5,984 nucleotides of DNA from NCBI GenBank assembly GCA_900767195.1, contig CAAFYG010000126.1:1-5984 (forward strand), in the 5' to 3' direction. The position numbers and the translations under genes were made by a program. Shown piece after piece: positions 1 through 5,984 of this stretch; within the stretch, counting starts at the first letter, position 1; the number at the start of each line of letters is the position of its first letter. The notes beneath the pieces are model-generated. The model saw nothing but the letters and a program-made list of their open reading frames with translations. It made no database searches and had not been told where the DNA came from. This stretch comes from Clostridia bacterium (GTDB lineage Bacteria; Bacillota; Clostridia; Christensenellales; Borkfalkiaceae).

Positions 1-1772
1 CGGAAACGCTTACGCCCGCGGGGTTTTCCGCCGTTCAGGTACGGCTCGACGGGCATCTTACGAAAAGCGGCGCGCGCGTGAAAATTTTCGCGCGCTTCAC
101 AAAGCCGAGCGGCGGCGATTCCGCGCCCGCGCTTTTGCTTCTGCCCGATCCGGGCGACGACGGCAGAGAGCTTGCCGACTATTTCGCCGCAAAGGGATAT
201 GCCACGCTGATTCCCGATTATTGCGGGAAGCGCGGTTTGAAACTCGGCGCGGCGGTTGCGGCGGCCGGCGCGGAAGAGAGCGAAGCGCAAAAAGAAGAAA
301 ACGCGGCGGACGAAACGGTGCGGGAAGCGGAAACCGGATCAGAGAGGGGCGAAGAAAAACAAGCCGGTTTCCCCTCGGGCGAAAAAGCGGAATATACGAT
401 TTACCCCGAAGAGATCGCGTATGCGAATTTCGATGTATCGGGCGCGCCCGCGCGGCTGGAAAGGGAAAGCGTGGAAAACAGCGCGTGGTTCGAATGGGCG
501 TACGTGGCTTTGTATTCGCTCGAATATTTAAAGTCGCGCGAGGACGTGACGAAAATCGGTATCGCGGGCGTGCGGCTCGGCGGCGAAATCGCCTGGATGG
601 CGTCGCTTTCGCCCGATATTTGCTGCCTGGCTGCGATCAACGCGGCAGGTTGGCGAAGTCATTTATTTTCAAGCCGCGGCGGCAAGGCACAGGAAGCGGC
701 GGGAGAGGAGGCGGACGCGGTGCGCGCGTTTGTAGCGGGCGTGGAAGCGGAATCGTATGCGCCGTTCGTGAAATGCCCCGTGCTGATGTGCTGCGCGATG
801 GAAGACAACTTTTTTGATTGCGACAGAGCTTACGATACGTTTGTGCGGCTCGGCAATGCCGACGGCAGCGCGATCGTGTATTCGGCGGACAGCGGCAAAT
901 GTATCGGTCCTTACGCGCTTGCGGACGTGGATTTGTTTTTGGAGCGACACCTGAAAGGGCGGCACATTTATATACCGAAGCCGATCGAGCTGACGATGAC
1001 GGAGCTTGACGACGGCAGGATAGAAATCGCCGTGAAAACGGACGGCGACGCGCAGGTGAACACGCTTTTTGTGTATTACGCGGAAGGCTCGGGCGGGCAG
1101 ATTTCTTCTTGCCGCGCCTGGCAACGCGTGAAAAGGATCTCGGGCGGAGAGATGAAAGACAATCGCGTATCGTGCGCGGTGGAAGCTTTTTCCGGCGCGG
1201 AATACGCTTATTCGTACGCTGCGGCGGAGTTCGTGAACGGATTTAAAACCGTATCGCCGATTGTGGGCAGAAAACGGCAGAAAAAAAGCTGCGACTGCGT
1301 GAAAGAACGGGTGATTTCGGCGGGCGAGAAAGACGGCTTCGCCGTGGCGGATTATAAGGCGGAAGCACTCGGCGGCATTTTTCTCGAAAAGGAAAGCATG
1401 CCCGAAACGGTGGCGGGGTACGGCGGCATAAAAGGCGTATATTCGCCCGCGGGCATACGCACTTACCGCATCAGTTCGCCGCGCTTTGTGGCGGACGACG
1501 GCGCTGCGCTGAAAATGGATTTGTATTCGGCGAAAGATACTTGCGTAAAAATCACCGTGGAAACGGGCGAGCGGGGCGCGGGAAGCGAATACAGCGCGAT
1601 TGTGCCGGTTGCGGGCGGCGGAAAGTGGAAACGGACGGTGCTGCGTGCGGAAGAATTGAAAGACGAGAGCACGGGCAAATCGCTGGAAAGTTTTTCGAAA
1701 GGGATCGCCATCGTGATCCGCCCCGAAAACGAAGATTGCCCCGTGCTTGCGGCAAACGTGCTGTGGCTGTGA
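1..1772 (+). CDS. Alpha/beta-hydrolase-fold protein (acetylxylan esterase / dienelactone hydrolase-like), 5' partial, probable pseudoenzyme
   Basis: The frame is open from base 3 to the TGA at 1770-1772. A GTG at 78 could serve as a start, but it has no Shine-Dalgarno sequence, and the 25 codons before it read as a beta-strand segment that leads into the fold, so the true start lies upstream. Counting from that GTG (564 residues): residues 17-48 are the first core strand and helix (PALLLLPDPGDD, then GYATLIPDY); 64-104 are an acidic Glu/Ala/Lys-rich insert; 137-175 are the nucleophile-elbow region; 233-246 are the strand with the acid residue; 281-294 are the closing helix (LFLERHLKG). Residues about 303-397 and 425-564 look like beta-sandwich modules, the last ending in NVLWL as in carbohydrate-binding-like folds. 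Related enzymes use a Ser-Asp-His triad to cleave esters. Here the elbow reads GVRLGG with Arg166 in place of Ser, Asp243 is kept, and no His occurs around 268-280. The fold is well supported; activity and substrate are unknown. The signal peptide, if any, is outside the window. Confidence 0.8.
   Translation, partial: ETLTPAGFSAVQVRLDGHLTKSGARVKIFARFTKPSGGDSAPALLLLPDPGDDGRELADYFAAKGYATLIPDYCGKRGLKLGAAVAAAGAEESEAQKEENAADETVREAETGSERGEEKQAGFPSGEKAEYTIYPEEIAYANFDVSGAPARLERESVENSAWFEWAYVALYSLEYLKSREDVTKIGIAGVRLGGEIAWMASLSPDICCLAAINAAGWRSHLFSSRGGKAQEAAGEEADAVRAFVAGVEAESYAPFVKCPVLMCCAMEDNFFDCDRAYDTFVRLGNADGSAIVYSADSGKCIGPYALADVDLFLERHLKGRHIYIPKPIELTMTELDDGRIEIAVKTDGDAQVNTLFVYYAEGSGGQISSCRAWQRVKRISGGEMKDNRVSCAVEAFSGAEYAYSYAAAEFVNGFKTVSPIVGRKRQKKSCDCVKERVISAGEKDGFAVADYKAEALGGIFLEKESMPETVAGYGGIKGVYSPAGIRTYRISSPRFVADDGAALKMDLYSAKDTCVKITVETGERGAGSEYSAIVPVAGGGKWKRTVLRAEELKDESTGKSLESFSKGIAIVIRPENEDCPVLAANVLWL
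267..389 (+). other. Acidic low-complexity insert within the hydrolase-like protein
   Basis: Codons for residues 64-104 (counting from the GTG at 78) encode a stretch dominated by Glu, Ala, Lys, Gly and Arg, beginning GAEESEAQKEEN. It sits between the core strand ending in IPDY and the segment TIYPEEIAYANF, where related hydrolases, as I recall them, have only a short loop. It is in frame, and the base composition matches the surrounding gene, so it looks like an expanded surface loop rather than a foreign insertion. Its role is unknown. Confidence 0.6.
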
Positions 1773-1796
1773 AAAATCGGAAAAAGCGAGAAGGCG

Positions 1797-1801
1797 AAAG
1801 G
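1797..1801 (+). promoter_or_regulatory. Ribosome binding site that decides the signal peptidase start
   Basis: AAAGG lies 6 bases before the ATG at 1808, and a second purine block (GAGAAGG, 1788-1794) lies 13 bases before it. This favours ATG 1808 over the open frame that runs back into the preceding gene. A second in-frame ATG at 1847 has GGGG (1837-1840) 6 bases upstream and cannot be excluded; it would shorten the cytoplasmic N-terminus by 13 residues and leave the membrane anchor and catalytic domain intact. Confidence 0.6.
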
Positions 1802-1807
1802 CGGAAT

Positions 1808-2605
1808 ATGCGGAAACAGAACAACAACGAAGGGACGGGGAACGAGATGGAATCCTCCCCGTTATACGAAGAAATTCATCGCGGCGAGACGAAGAGATCG
1901 AACGCACGGTTTTTCGCGGCGCTGTTTTTCGTGACGTTGATTTTTCTGTGCCTTCGGGGCGCGTTCGTATCGTCGTTCGCGCGGATCGACGTGGACGGTA
2001 CTTCGATGTATCCTACGCTCAAAAACGATGACAGCCTTTTTATGCAGTATTCCGATACGAGCGGTGCGAGCGGGTTTTTCTGCTATACGAAAACGCCTGC
2101 GCGAGGCGACGTGGTGATTGTGGACGTGAGAAAGTATCACCGCGATCGATTCGATACGCAGGAGAAGTTTGAAAGCATCGTGGCGATACCTTTTGAAACG
2201 GGCGGCGCGGAAGTGAATTTTCTCATTAAACGGCTTGTGGGAATGCCCGGCGATACGGTGAAGGAAGAAAACGGCAGAATTTATTATCTTTCGGCAGAAG
2301 ATAAGGCGCAGGGCGATACGGTATTTACGCCTCTGGAAGCGCAACCGGAAAACGTGAAATACGATTTGCAGGGGGGTACGTATGAGCTTGGAGAAGGAGA
2401 AATTCTCATTCTCGGCGACAATACGAACAACAGCACGGACGGCCGATTTATGCAGACTTATAAAGGAAGTCCGCGTTCGCATTTAAAACATGCCTACAAG
2501 ATCGGGGATATTTGCGGCGTAGTGCCGCGCTGGGCGGTGAAGTGGCGTTCGTTCAGCACGGGTTATTACGATTTCGCGGACAGGCTGAGCGCGTTTTTCG
2601 GCTGA
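1808..2605 (+). CDS. lepB: Signal peptidase I (S26A family)
   Basis: This is a membrane-anchored serine protease that removes signal peptides from proteins exported by the Sec or Tat routes, with its catalytic domain outside the membrane. From ATG 1808 it has 265 residues. Residues 1-33 are a hydrophilic cytoplasmic tail, and about 35-53 form a single membrane helix (FFAALFFVTLIFLCLRGAF). The family boxes follow in order: DGTSMYPTL at 63-71 with the nucleophile Ser66; ARGDVVIVDV at 98-107; IKRLVGMPGD at 140-149 with the general base Lys141; and GDNTNNSTDGR at 203-213. The Ser/Lys dyad is therefore complete. Two oddities: the last box departs from the usual GDNRxxSxDSR at the Arg and at the second Ser, and about 25 extra residues (roughly 110-136) separate box C from the Lys strand. 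It starts 35 bases after the hydrolase-like gene and ends 23 bases before the next gene, consistent with co-transcription. Bacillota often carry several paralogues, so lepB/sip naming is generic. Confidence 0.93.
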   Translation: MRKQNNNEGTGNEMESSPLYEEIHRGETKRSNARFFAALFFVTLIFLCLRGAFVSSFARIDVDGTSMYPTLKNDDSLFMQYSDTSGASGFFCYTKTPARGDVVIVDVRKYHRDRFDTQEKFESIVAIPFETGGAEVNFLIKRLVGMPGDTVKEENGRIYYLSAEDKAQGDTVFTPLEAQPENVKYDLQGGTYELGEGEILILGDNTNNSTDGRFMQTYKGSPRSHLKHAYKIGDICGVVPRWAVKWRSFSTGYYDFADRLSAFFG

Positions 2606-2628
2606 GTTTATAAAAGGAAGGAAAGAAG

Positions 2629-3276
2629 ATGGAACGGGTTTTTAACGACGAAGATTTCAACGCGATCGTGGATCAGCGCAAGCGGGTGCTGCGCGTATTT
2701 TATATTGTACTCGGGGCGTATCTCGTGCTTGCGGCGGCATCTTTGATTTATTACACGTCGCTTCCGTACAAAGATAAAATGCAGTCGCTGCCGAAAGCGG
2801 CGATGTTTATTTCCACCGCGCTTTTCGTGGTGTTTCTGTTTTTGTATATGGGCATCAAGTACCACCGCGTGAATAAGTACTACAAGATGATGTATTATCT
2901 TTCCGAGGGCATGAAAAACGTGGAAGAGAATTATTTTGTGGGCTTTGAACTGAACGATTTGCAGAAAGACGGCGTGGACGCGATTTCGTGCGTATTCAAA
3001 ACGTGGAGCAGAAAGAAAAAGGAATGGATGCGCCGCGAAGCGTACTGGGACGCGGAAAAGCCGCTGCCGCCTTTTAAAACGGGCGATTATGTGCTTTACG
3101 TGGTGCAGAGCAACTTTGTGGTGGCGTACGAAATTTTAAAAAGAGGCGGCGACGTTTTCGAGGACATGGCGTCGGCGGGGCAGATTTCGGCTGCGGGAAA
3201 CGCGGATAACGCGAACGGCGCGGGAAACGCGGATAGCGCGGGTAATGTGAGTAACGCGGGCGAAGAAAATCAGTAA
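2629..3276 (+). CDS. Two-helix membrane protein of unknown function with a cytoplasmic domain and repetitive tail
   Basis: I do not recognise a named family. The ATG at 2629 follows AGGAAGG (2615-2621) by 7 bases, giving 215 residues. Residues 22-43 and 57-76 are hydrophobic enough to be membrane helices, joined by a short loop (44-56). Basic residues before the first helix (QRKRVLR) and after the second (KYHRVNKYYK) put both ends in the cytoplasm by the positive-inside rule. Residues about 78-172 form a charged, probably folded domain with aromatic-rich segments such as GDYVLYVVQSNFVVAYEIL at 152-170. Residues 189-211 are an Ala/Gly/Asn repeat that is probably disordered. It lies 23 bases from both the signal peptidase gene and pepF, so it is likely co-expressed with them. 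No catalytic motif, metal site or signal-peptide cleavage site is visible. It could be a scaffold or accessory protein for a membrane complex, but nothing in the sequence shows this. Confidence 0.85.
   Translation: MERVFNDEDFNAIVDQRKRVLRVFYIVLGAYLVLAAASLIYYTSLPYKDKMQSLPKAAMFISTALFVVFLFLYMGIKYHRVNKYYKMMYYLSEGMKNVEENYFVGFELNDLQKDGVDAISCVFKTWSRKKKEWMRREAYWDAEKPLPPFKTGDYVLYVVQSNFVVAYEILKRGGDVFEDMASAGQISAAGNADNANGAGNADSAGNVSNAGEENQ
3193..3246 (+). repeat. Two 27-bp tandem units coding for the Ala/Gly/Asn tail
   Basis: The 16-base sequence GCGGGAAACGCGGATA occurs exactly at 3193-3208 and again at 3220-3235, a period of 27 bases or nine codons. The two units encode AGNADNANG and AGNADSAGN; a weaker, diverged continuation follows (VSNAG) before the acidic end EENQ. 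Because the period is a multiple of three, gain or loss of a unit would change tail length without shifting the frame. Confidence 0.8.
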
Positions 3277-3299
3277 AAAATATCAAGGAGAATTCTATT

Positions 3300-5093
3300 A
3301 TGGAACGAAAGGAAGTAGCGGAAAAATACCGCTGGGCAACGGAAGGAATTTACCCTTCTTACGAGGCATGGAAAAAGGCAAAAGACGAGCTGGAAAAAGC
3401 GTATGCGGACTTCGATTACGAGGGCGCGTTTAAGGGAAAGCTCGGGAATAAAGCGGATCTTCTCGCGTTGTTTTCGAAGCAGTACGAAGGCATGAGAAAA
3501 CTGGAAAAACTGTTTTTGTACGCGTCGATGAAGAGAGACGAAGATCTCAGAGTGGCGCAGTGGACGAGCGCGGTGTCGTCGATGATGTCTTTGTATTCGA
3601 AATTCATGGCGAAAACGGCGTTTGTAGATCCGGAACTGACGGCGTTGCCCGAAGAGAAGCTGAAAGAGTACATTGCGGACAAGGATTTCGCCGATTACGA
3701 CTATATTCTTAAAAAGATAGAAAAATCGAAAAAGTACGTGCTTTCGGACGGCGAAGAACGGCTGCTGGCGATGGCGGCGGAAGTGACGCAAGGTTTTCAC
3801 GACGTATTCTCGATGCTCGATAACGCCGATCTGAATCTGCCCGAAGCCGAGTTTGAGGGAAAGACGGAAAAAATCACGCACGGCGGCTACGGCGTGGCAC
3901 TCAGAAAGGGCAACGCGGCAGAGCGCAAAGAGTGGTTTGAAAAGTATTACGGCGCGTATATCAAACTCATTCACGCGATTTCCGCCACCTACTACGGTAA
4001 CGTGAAAAAAGACGTGTTTTTCTGCCGCGCGCGTGGGTATAAGAGCTGCCTCGAAATGGCTTTGCACGGCGAGGACGTGCCGGCGGTCGTTTACGAAAAT
4101 CTGATCGGCGCGGTGCATAACGCGCTGCCTCTGATGCATCGGTATATTGCGCTGCGTAAGAAAACTCTGGGCTTGAAAGAGCAGCACATGTACGATATTT
4201 ATATGCCGCTTGTGGAAAATTCGGATATTTCGGTATCGTATGAAGACGCTTACGATATTGTGGTGGAAGGTCTTGCGCCGCTCGGGGCGGATTATCAGGC
4301 GCTTTTACGCCGCGCGAAAGACGAGCGGTGGATCGACGTATGCGAATCGGAAGGAAAGCGCAGCGGCGCGTATTCCACGGGGTCGTACGATACGCACCCG
4401 TACGTGCTTTTAAATTATCAGCGTACCACCAACGAAATTTTTACGATCGCGCACGAGATGGGGCATTCCATTCACACGTATAAATCTTCTGCGGCGCAGC
4501 CGTATCCCAAGGCGGATTACACGATTTTTCTTGCGGAAATCGCGAGTACGGTGAACGAAGTGCTGCTTTTGAAGCATCTTTTGAAAAACGCGCGCGAAAA
4601 GGGCGATAAAAAGACGGAAAAATTCCTGCTGAATTATTATATGGATATGATCCGCACCACGTTGTTCCGTCAGGCGCAGTTTGCGGAATTCGAGCAGGTG
4701 GCGCATAAAACGGCGGAGGACGGCGAGCCGCTCACCGACGAAAATCTGTGCGCGATGTATTATGATCTGAACAAGCAATACTACGGCGACGCGATTATTC
4801 ACGATAAGGAAATTTCTTACGAATGGGCGCGGATTCCGCATTTCTACCGTTCGTTCTATGTGTACAAGTACGCTACGGGGATCATCTCGGCGATTTCGAT
4901 CGCGCATCGGGTGCTTACCGAAGGCGAAAAGGCGGTGCAGGAATATTTCTCGTTCCTTTCCGGCGGGTGCTGCACCGATCCCGTGTCGATTCTGAAGCGC
5001 GCGGGGGTGGATCTCACTTCGAAAGCGCCGTTTGAAACCGCGATGAAGGAATTCGAGAAGACGCTCGAAGAGTTTGAGAAGCTTGCCGAATGA
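3300..5093 (+). CDS. pepF: Oligoendopeptidase F (M3B zinc metallopeptidase)
   Basis: This is a cytoplasmic zinc peptidase that cuts short peptides internally and contributes to peptide turnover. ATG 3300 follows AAGGAG (3285-3290) by 9 bases. The 597-residue length is usual for the family. Residues about 10-110 are the helical N-terminal lobe opening with YRWATEGIYPSYEAW. The zinc site is HEMGH at 385-389, with His385 and His389 as ligands and Glu386 as the catalytic acid/base; the third ligand is probably Glu413 in FLAEIASTVNE. Other family signatures are KRSGAYSTG at 353-361, just before the active-site helix, and PHFYRSFYVYKYATG at 513-527, which lines the substrate groove. The C-terminus (551-572) carries the usual FLSGGCCTDPVSILKRAGVD-type segment. 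There is no signal peptide, so it should act inside the cell. All catalytic residues are present. The gene sits between the small membrane protein and dnaB; neither neighbour indicates a specific substrate. Confidence 0.96.
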   Translation: MERKEVAEKYRWATEGIYPSYEAWKKAKDELEKAYADFDYEGAFKGKLGNKADLLALFSKQYEGMRKLEKLFLYASMKRDEDLRVAQWTSAVSSMMSLYSKFMAKTAFVDPELTALPEEKLKEYIADKDFADYDYILKKIEKSKKYVLSDGEERLLAMAAEVTQGFHDVFSMLDNADLNLPEAEFEGKTEKITHGGYGVALRKGNAAERKEWFEKYYGAYIKLIHAISATYYGNVKKDVFFCRARGYKSCLEMALHGEDVPAVVYENLIGAVHNALPLMHRYIALRKKTLGLKEQHMYDIYMPLVENSDISVSYEDAYDIVVEGLAPLGADYQALLRRAKDERWIDVCESEGKRSGAYSTGSYDTHPYVLLNYQRTTNEIFTIAHEMGHSIHTYKSSAAQPYPKADYTIFLAEIASTVNEVLLLKHLLKNAREKGDKKTEKFLLNYYMDMIRTTLFRQAQFAEFEQVAHKTAEDGEPLTDENLCAMYYDLNKQYYGDAIIHDKEISYEWARIPHFYRSFYVYKYATGIISAISIAHRVLTEGEKAVQEYFSFLSGGCCTDPVSILKRAGVDLTSKAPFETAMKEFEKTLEEFEKLAE

Positions 5094-5107
5094 TTTTGTC
5101 CGGCAAG
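5082..5107 (+). other. Inverted repeat spanning the pepF stop codon
   Basis: CTTGCCG at 5082-5088 and CGGCAAG at 5101-5107 are perfectly complementary, giving a 7-bp stem with a 12-base loop that holds the pepF TGA (5091-5093). No run of T follows the second arm, so it does not look like an intrinsic terminator. It could be a chance repeat, a weak RNA hairpin limiting 3' decay, or a structure that tunes translation of dnaB downstream. Confidence 0.4.
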
Positions 5108-5133
5108 ACAACGTAGGAAGAAAGAGGAAAATT

Positions 5134-5984
5134 ATGGCGAAAGCTATCAATGTATTGCCGCACAACAACGACGCGGAAATGGCGCTGCTTGGGTGCATGC
5201 TGATCGATAACGAAACGGCGGCGGACATCGTAGAGCCTTTGAAAGAAGAGGATTTCTACGCGGAAAGCAACCGTTACGTGCTTGGCGCGATGAAAAACGT
5301 GTTCGCTTCGCGCCGCCCGATCGATCTCGTTACCCTTTCCGATCAGCTGGAAAGCGAGGGAAATCTCGAAAAGGCGGGCGGCATCGCCTATCTCACCGAG
5401 CTGGCGCAGATTACGCCTTCGGCGGCAAATTATAAATCGTATTTCGATATTGTGAAGCGCGATTCGCTTTCGCGCAAGTTGATCCGCGCTTCGCAGAAAA
5501 TCATCGAAGAGTGCGCAAGCTCTACCGACGAGAAACAGACGCTCGCTTTCGCCGAAAAATCCATTTACGATATTTCGCGGCAGACCGATCGATCGTCGCT
5601 TAAAGGGATGCAGGAAGAAAACGTGGTGGACGGCGTTTTGAAGAAATTCGAATCGCTTTCTATCGATAAAAACGCCTATCGCGGCGTGGAAACGGGCTTT
5701 AGACGCTTCGATCAGCTTACGAACGGGTTGCAGAAATCCGATCTGATCGTGCTTGCCGCCCGCCCGGGCGTGGGAAAAACGTCGTTTTCGATGAATATCG
5801 TGGAACACGCCGCCATGTGCAATCATAAAGTGTGCGCCGTGTTCTCGCTCGAAATGCCGCGCTCGCAGATCGTGCAGAGACTTTTATGCTCGTATGCGAA
5901 CGTGAGCATGGCAAGGGCGCTTTCCGGCGAGCTTTCCGCGCCCGATTGGAAAAAGCTCATCGACGCGGCGGAACGGCTGAAAGA
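5134..5984 (+). CDS. dnaB: Replicative DNA helicase DnaB, 3' partial
   Basis: This is the hexameric ring helicase that unwinds DNA ahead of the replisome and interacts with primase through its N-terminal domain. ATG 5134 follows AAGAGG (5122-5127) by 6 bases; the frame stays open to the window end, giving 283 residues of a protein that is usually about 440-460. Residues 9-24 (PHNNDAEMALLGCMLI) are the conserved start of the N-terminal helical domain, which runs to about 105. Residues 110-175 are the linker region. From about 183 the RecA-like motor begins (GVETGFRRFDQLTNGLQ), with Walker A ARPGVGKTS at 209-217 (Lys215, Thr216) and the family motif FSLEMPRSQ at 237-245. The Walker B, arginine finger and DNA-binding loops lie beyond the window. 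No intein interrupts the Walker A region. The gene follows pepF by 40 bases, not rplI as in many Bacillota. Some Bacillota call the same protein DnaC. Confidence 0.96.
   Translation, partial: MAKAINVLPHNNDAEMALLGCMLIDNETAADIVEPLKEEDFYAESNRYVLGAMKNVFASRRPIDLVTLSDQLESEGNLEKAGGIAYLTELAQITPSAANYKSYFDIVKRDSLSRKLIRASQKIIEECASSTDEKQTLAFAEKSIYDISRQTDRSSLKGMQEENVVDGVLKKFESLSIDKNAYRGVETGFRRFDQLTNGLQKSDLIVLAARPGVGKTSFSMNIVEHAAMCNHKVCAVFSLEMPRSQIVQRLLCSYANVSMARALSGELSAPDWKKLIDAAERLK

Noticed and set aside
1541..1807. N-terminal extension of the signal peptidase frame back into the hydrolase-like gene
   Set aside because: The extension is Arg/Gly-rich shadow sequence overlapping the preceding gene, whereas ATG 1808 has a well-spaced ribosome binding site and leads directly into the anchor and catalytic domain.
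669..1907. A 412-residue open frame on the - strand opposite the hydrolase-like gene
   Set aside because: Its product is rich in His, Arg, Phe and Ala without recognisable motifs, as expected for the complement of a gene with this codon bias. The + strand frame has clear fold motifs over the same bases.
3270..4187. A 305-residue open frame on the - strand opposite pepF
   Set aside because: It lies within a confidently identified peptidase gene, and its translation is Arg/His/Phe-rich antisense shadow. The same holds for the - strand frames at 4410-5228 and 5014-5826.
5082..5120. Intrinsic terminator between pepF and dnaB
   Set aside because: The inverted repeat is not followed by a T-rich tract; the bases after it are mixed and lead into the dnaB ribosome binding site.
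5755..5800. Possible intein insertion at the DnaB Walker A motif, a common intein site
   Set aside because: The sequence runs uninterrupted through Walker A and on to the FSLEM motif with normal spacing.
1..5984. CRISPR array, tRNA, rRNA, insertion sequence or phage genes
   Set aside because: No regularly spaced repeats, tRNA-like folds, transposase motifs or terminal inverted repeats were seen, and nearly all the window is accounted for by five genes with matching codon use.

Overview
The window looks like chromosomal DNA from a bacterium of the Bacillota, most likely a clostridial anaerobe. The grounds are a signal peptidase I of the Gram-positive type with one N-terminal anchor, an M3B oligopeptidase F, a typical Gram-positive DnaB, and purine-rich Shine-Dalgarno sequences 6 to 9 bases before each start. 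Codon use is uniform (GCG for Ala, GAA, AAA, CGC and TAT common), and the DNA looks balanced to slightly G+C-rich. Nothing points to a phage, plasmid or recent insertion. The lineage is an inference from gene content only.

Five genes lie head to tail on the + strand. (1) Bases 1-1772: the 3' part of a large alpha/beta-hydrolase-fold protein of the acetylxylan esterase / dienelactone hydrolase type with C-terminal beta-sandwich modules; its start lies before the window. (2) 1808-2605: signal peptidase I. (3) 2629-3276: a two-helix membrane protein of unknown function with a repetitive Ala/Gly/Asn tail. (4) 3300-5093: oligoendopeptidase F. (5) 5134-5984: the N-terminal 283 residues of the replicative helicase DnaB, cut by the window end. 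Gaps are 35, 23, 23 and 40 bases, each with a ribosome binding site. I see no convincing promoter or T-tailed terminator in any gap, so the run could be one transcript. No stretch over 300 bases lacks a gene.

Functionally the set is mixed. The signal peptidase cleaves exported proteins at the membrane, PepF degrades peptides in the cytoplasm, and DnaB unwinds DNA at the fork. The link may be a shared housekeeping transcript rather than a pathway.

The most notable point is that the hydrolase-like protein appears to have lost two of its three catalytic residues: Arg sits where the nucleophilic Ser should be, and no His is present at the usual His position. It may be a pseudoenzyme. Nothing else amounts to a clearly new system; the remaining observations are modest.
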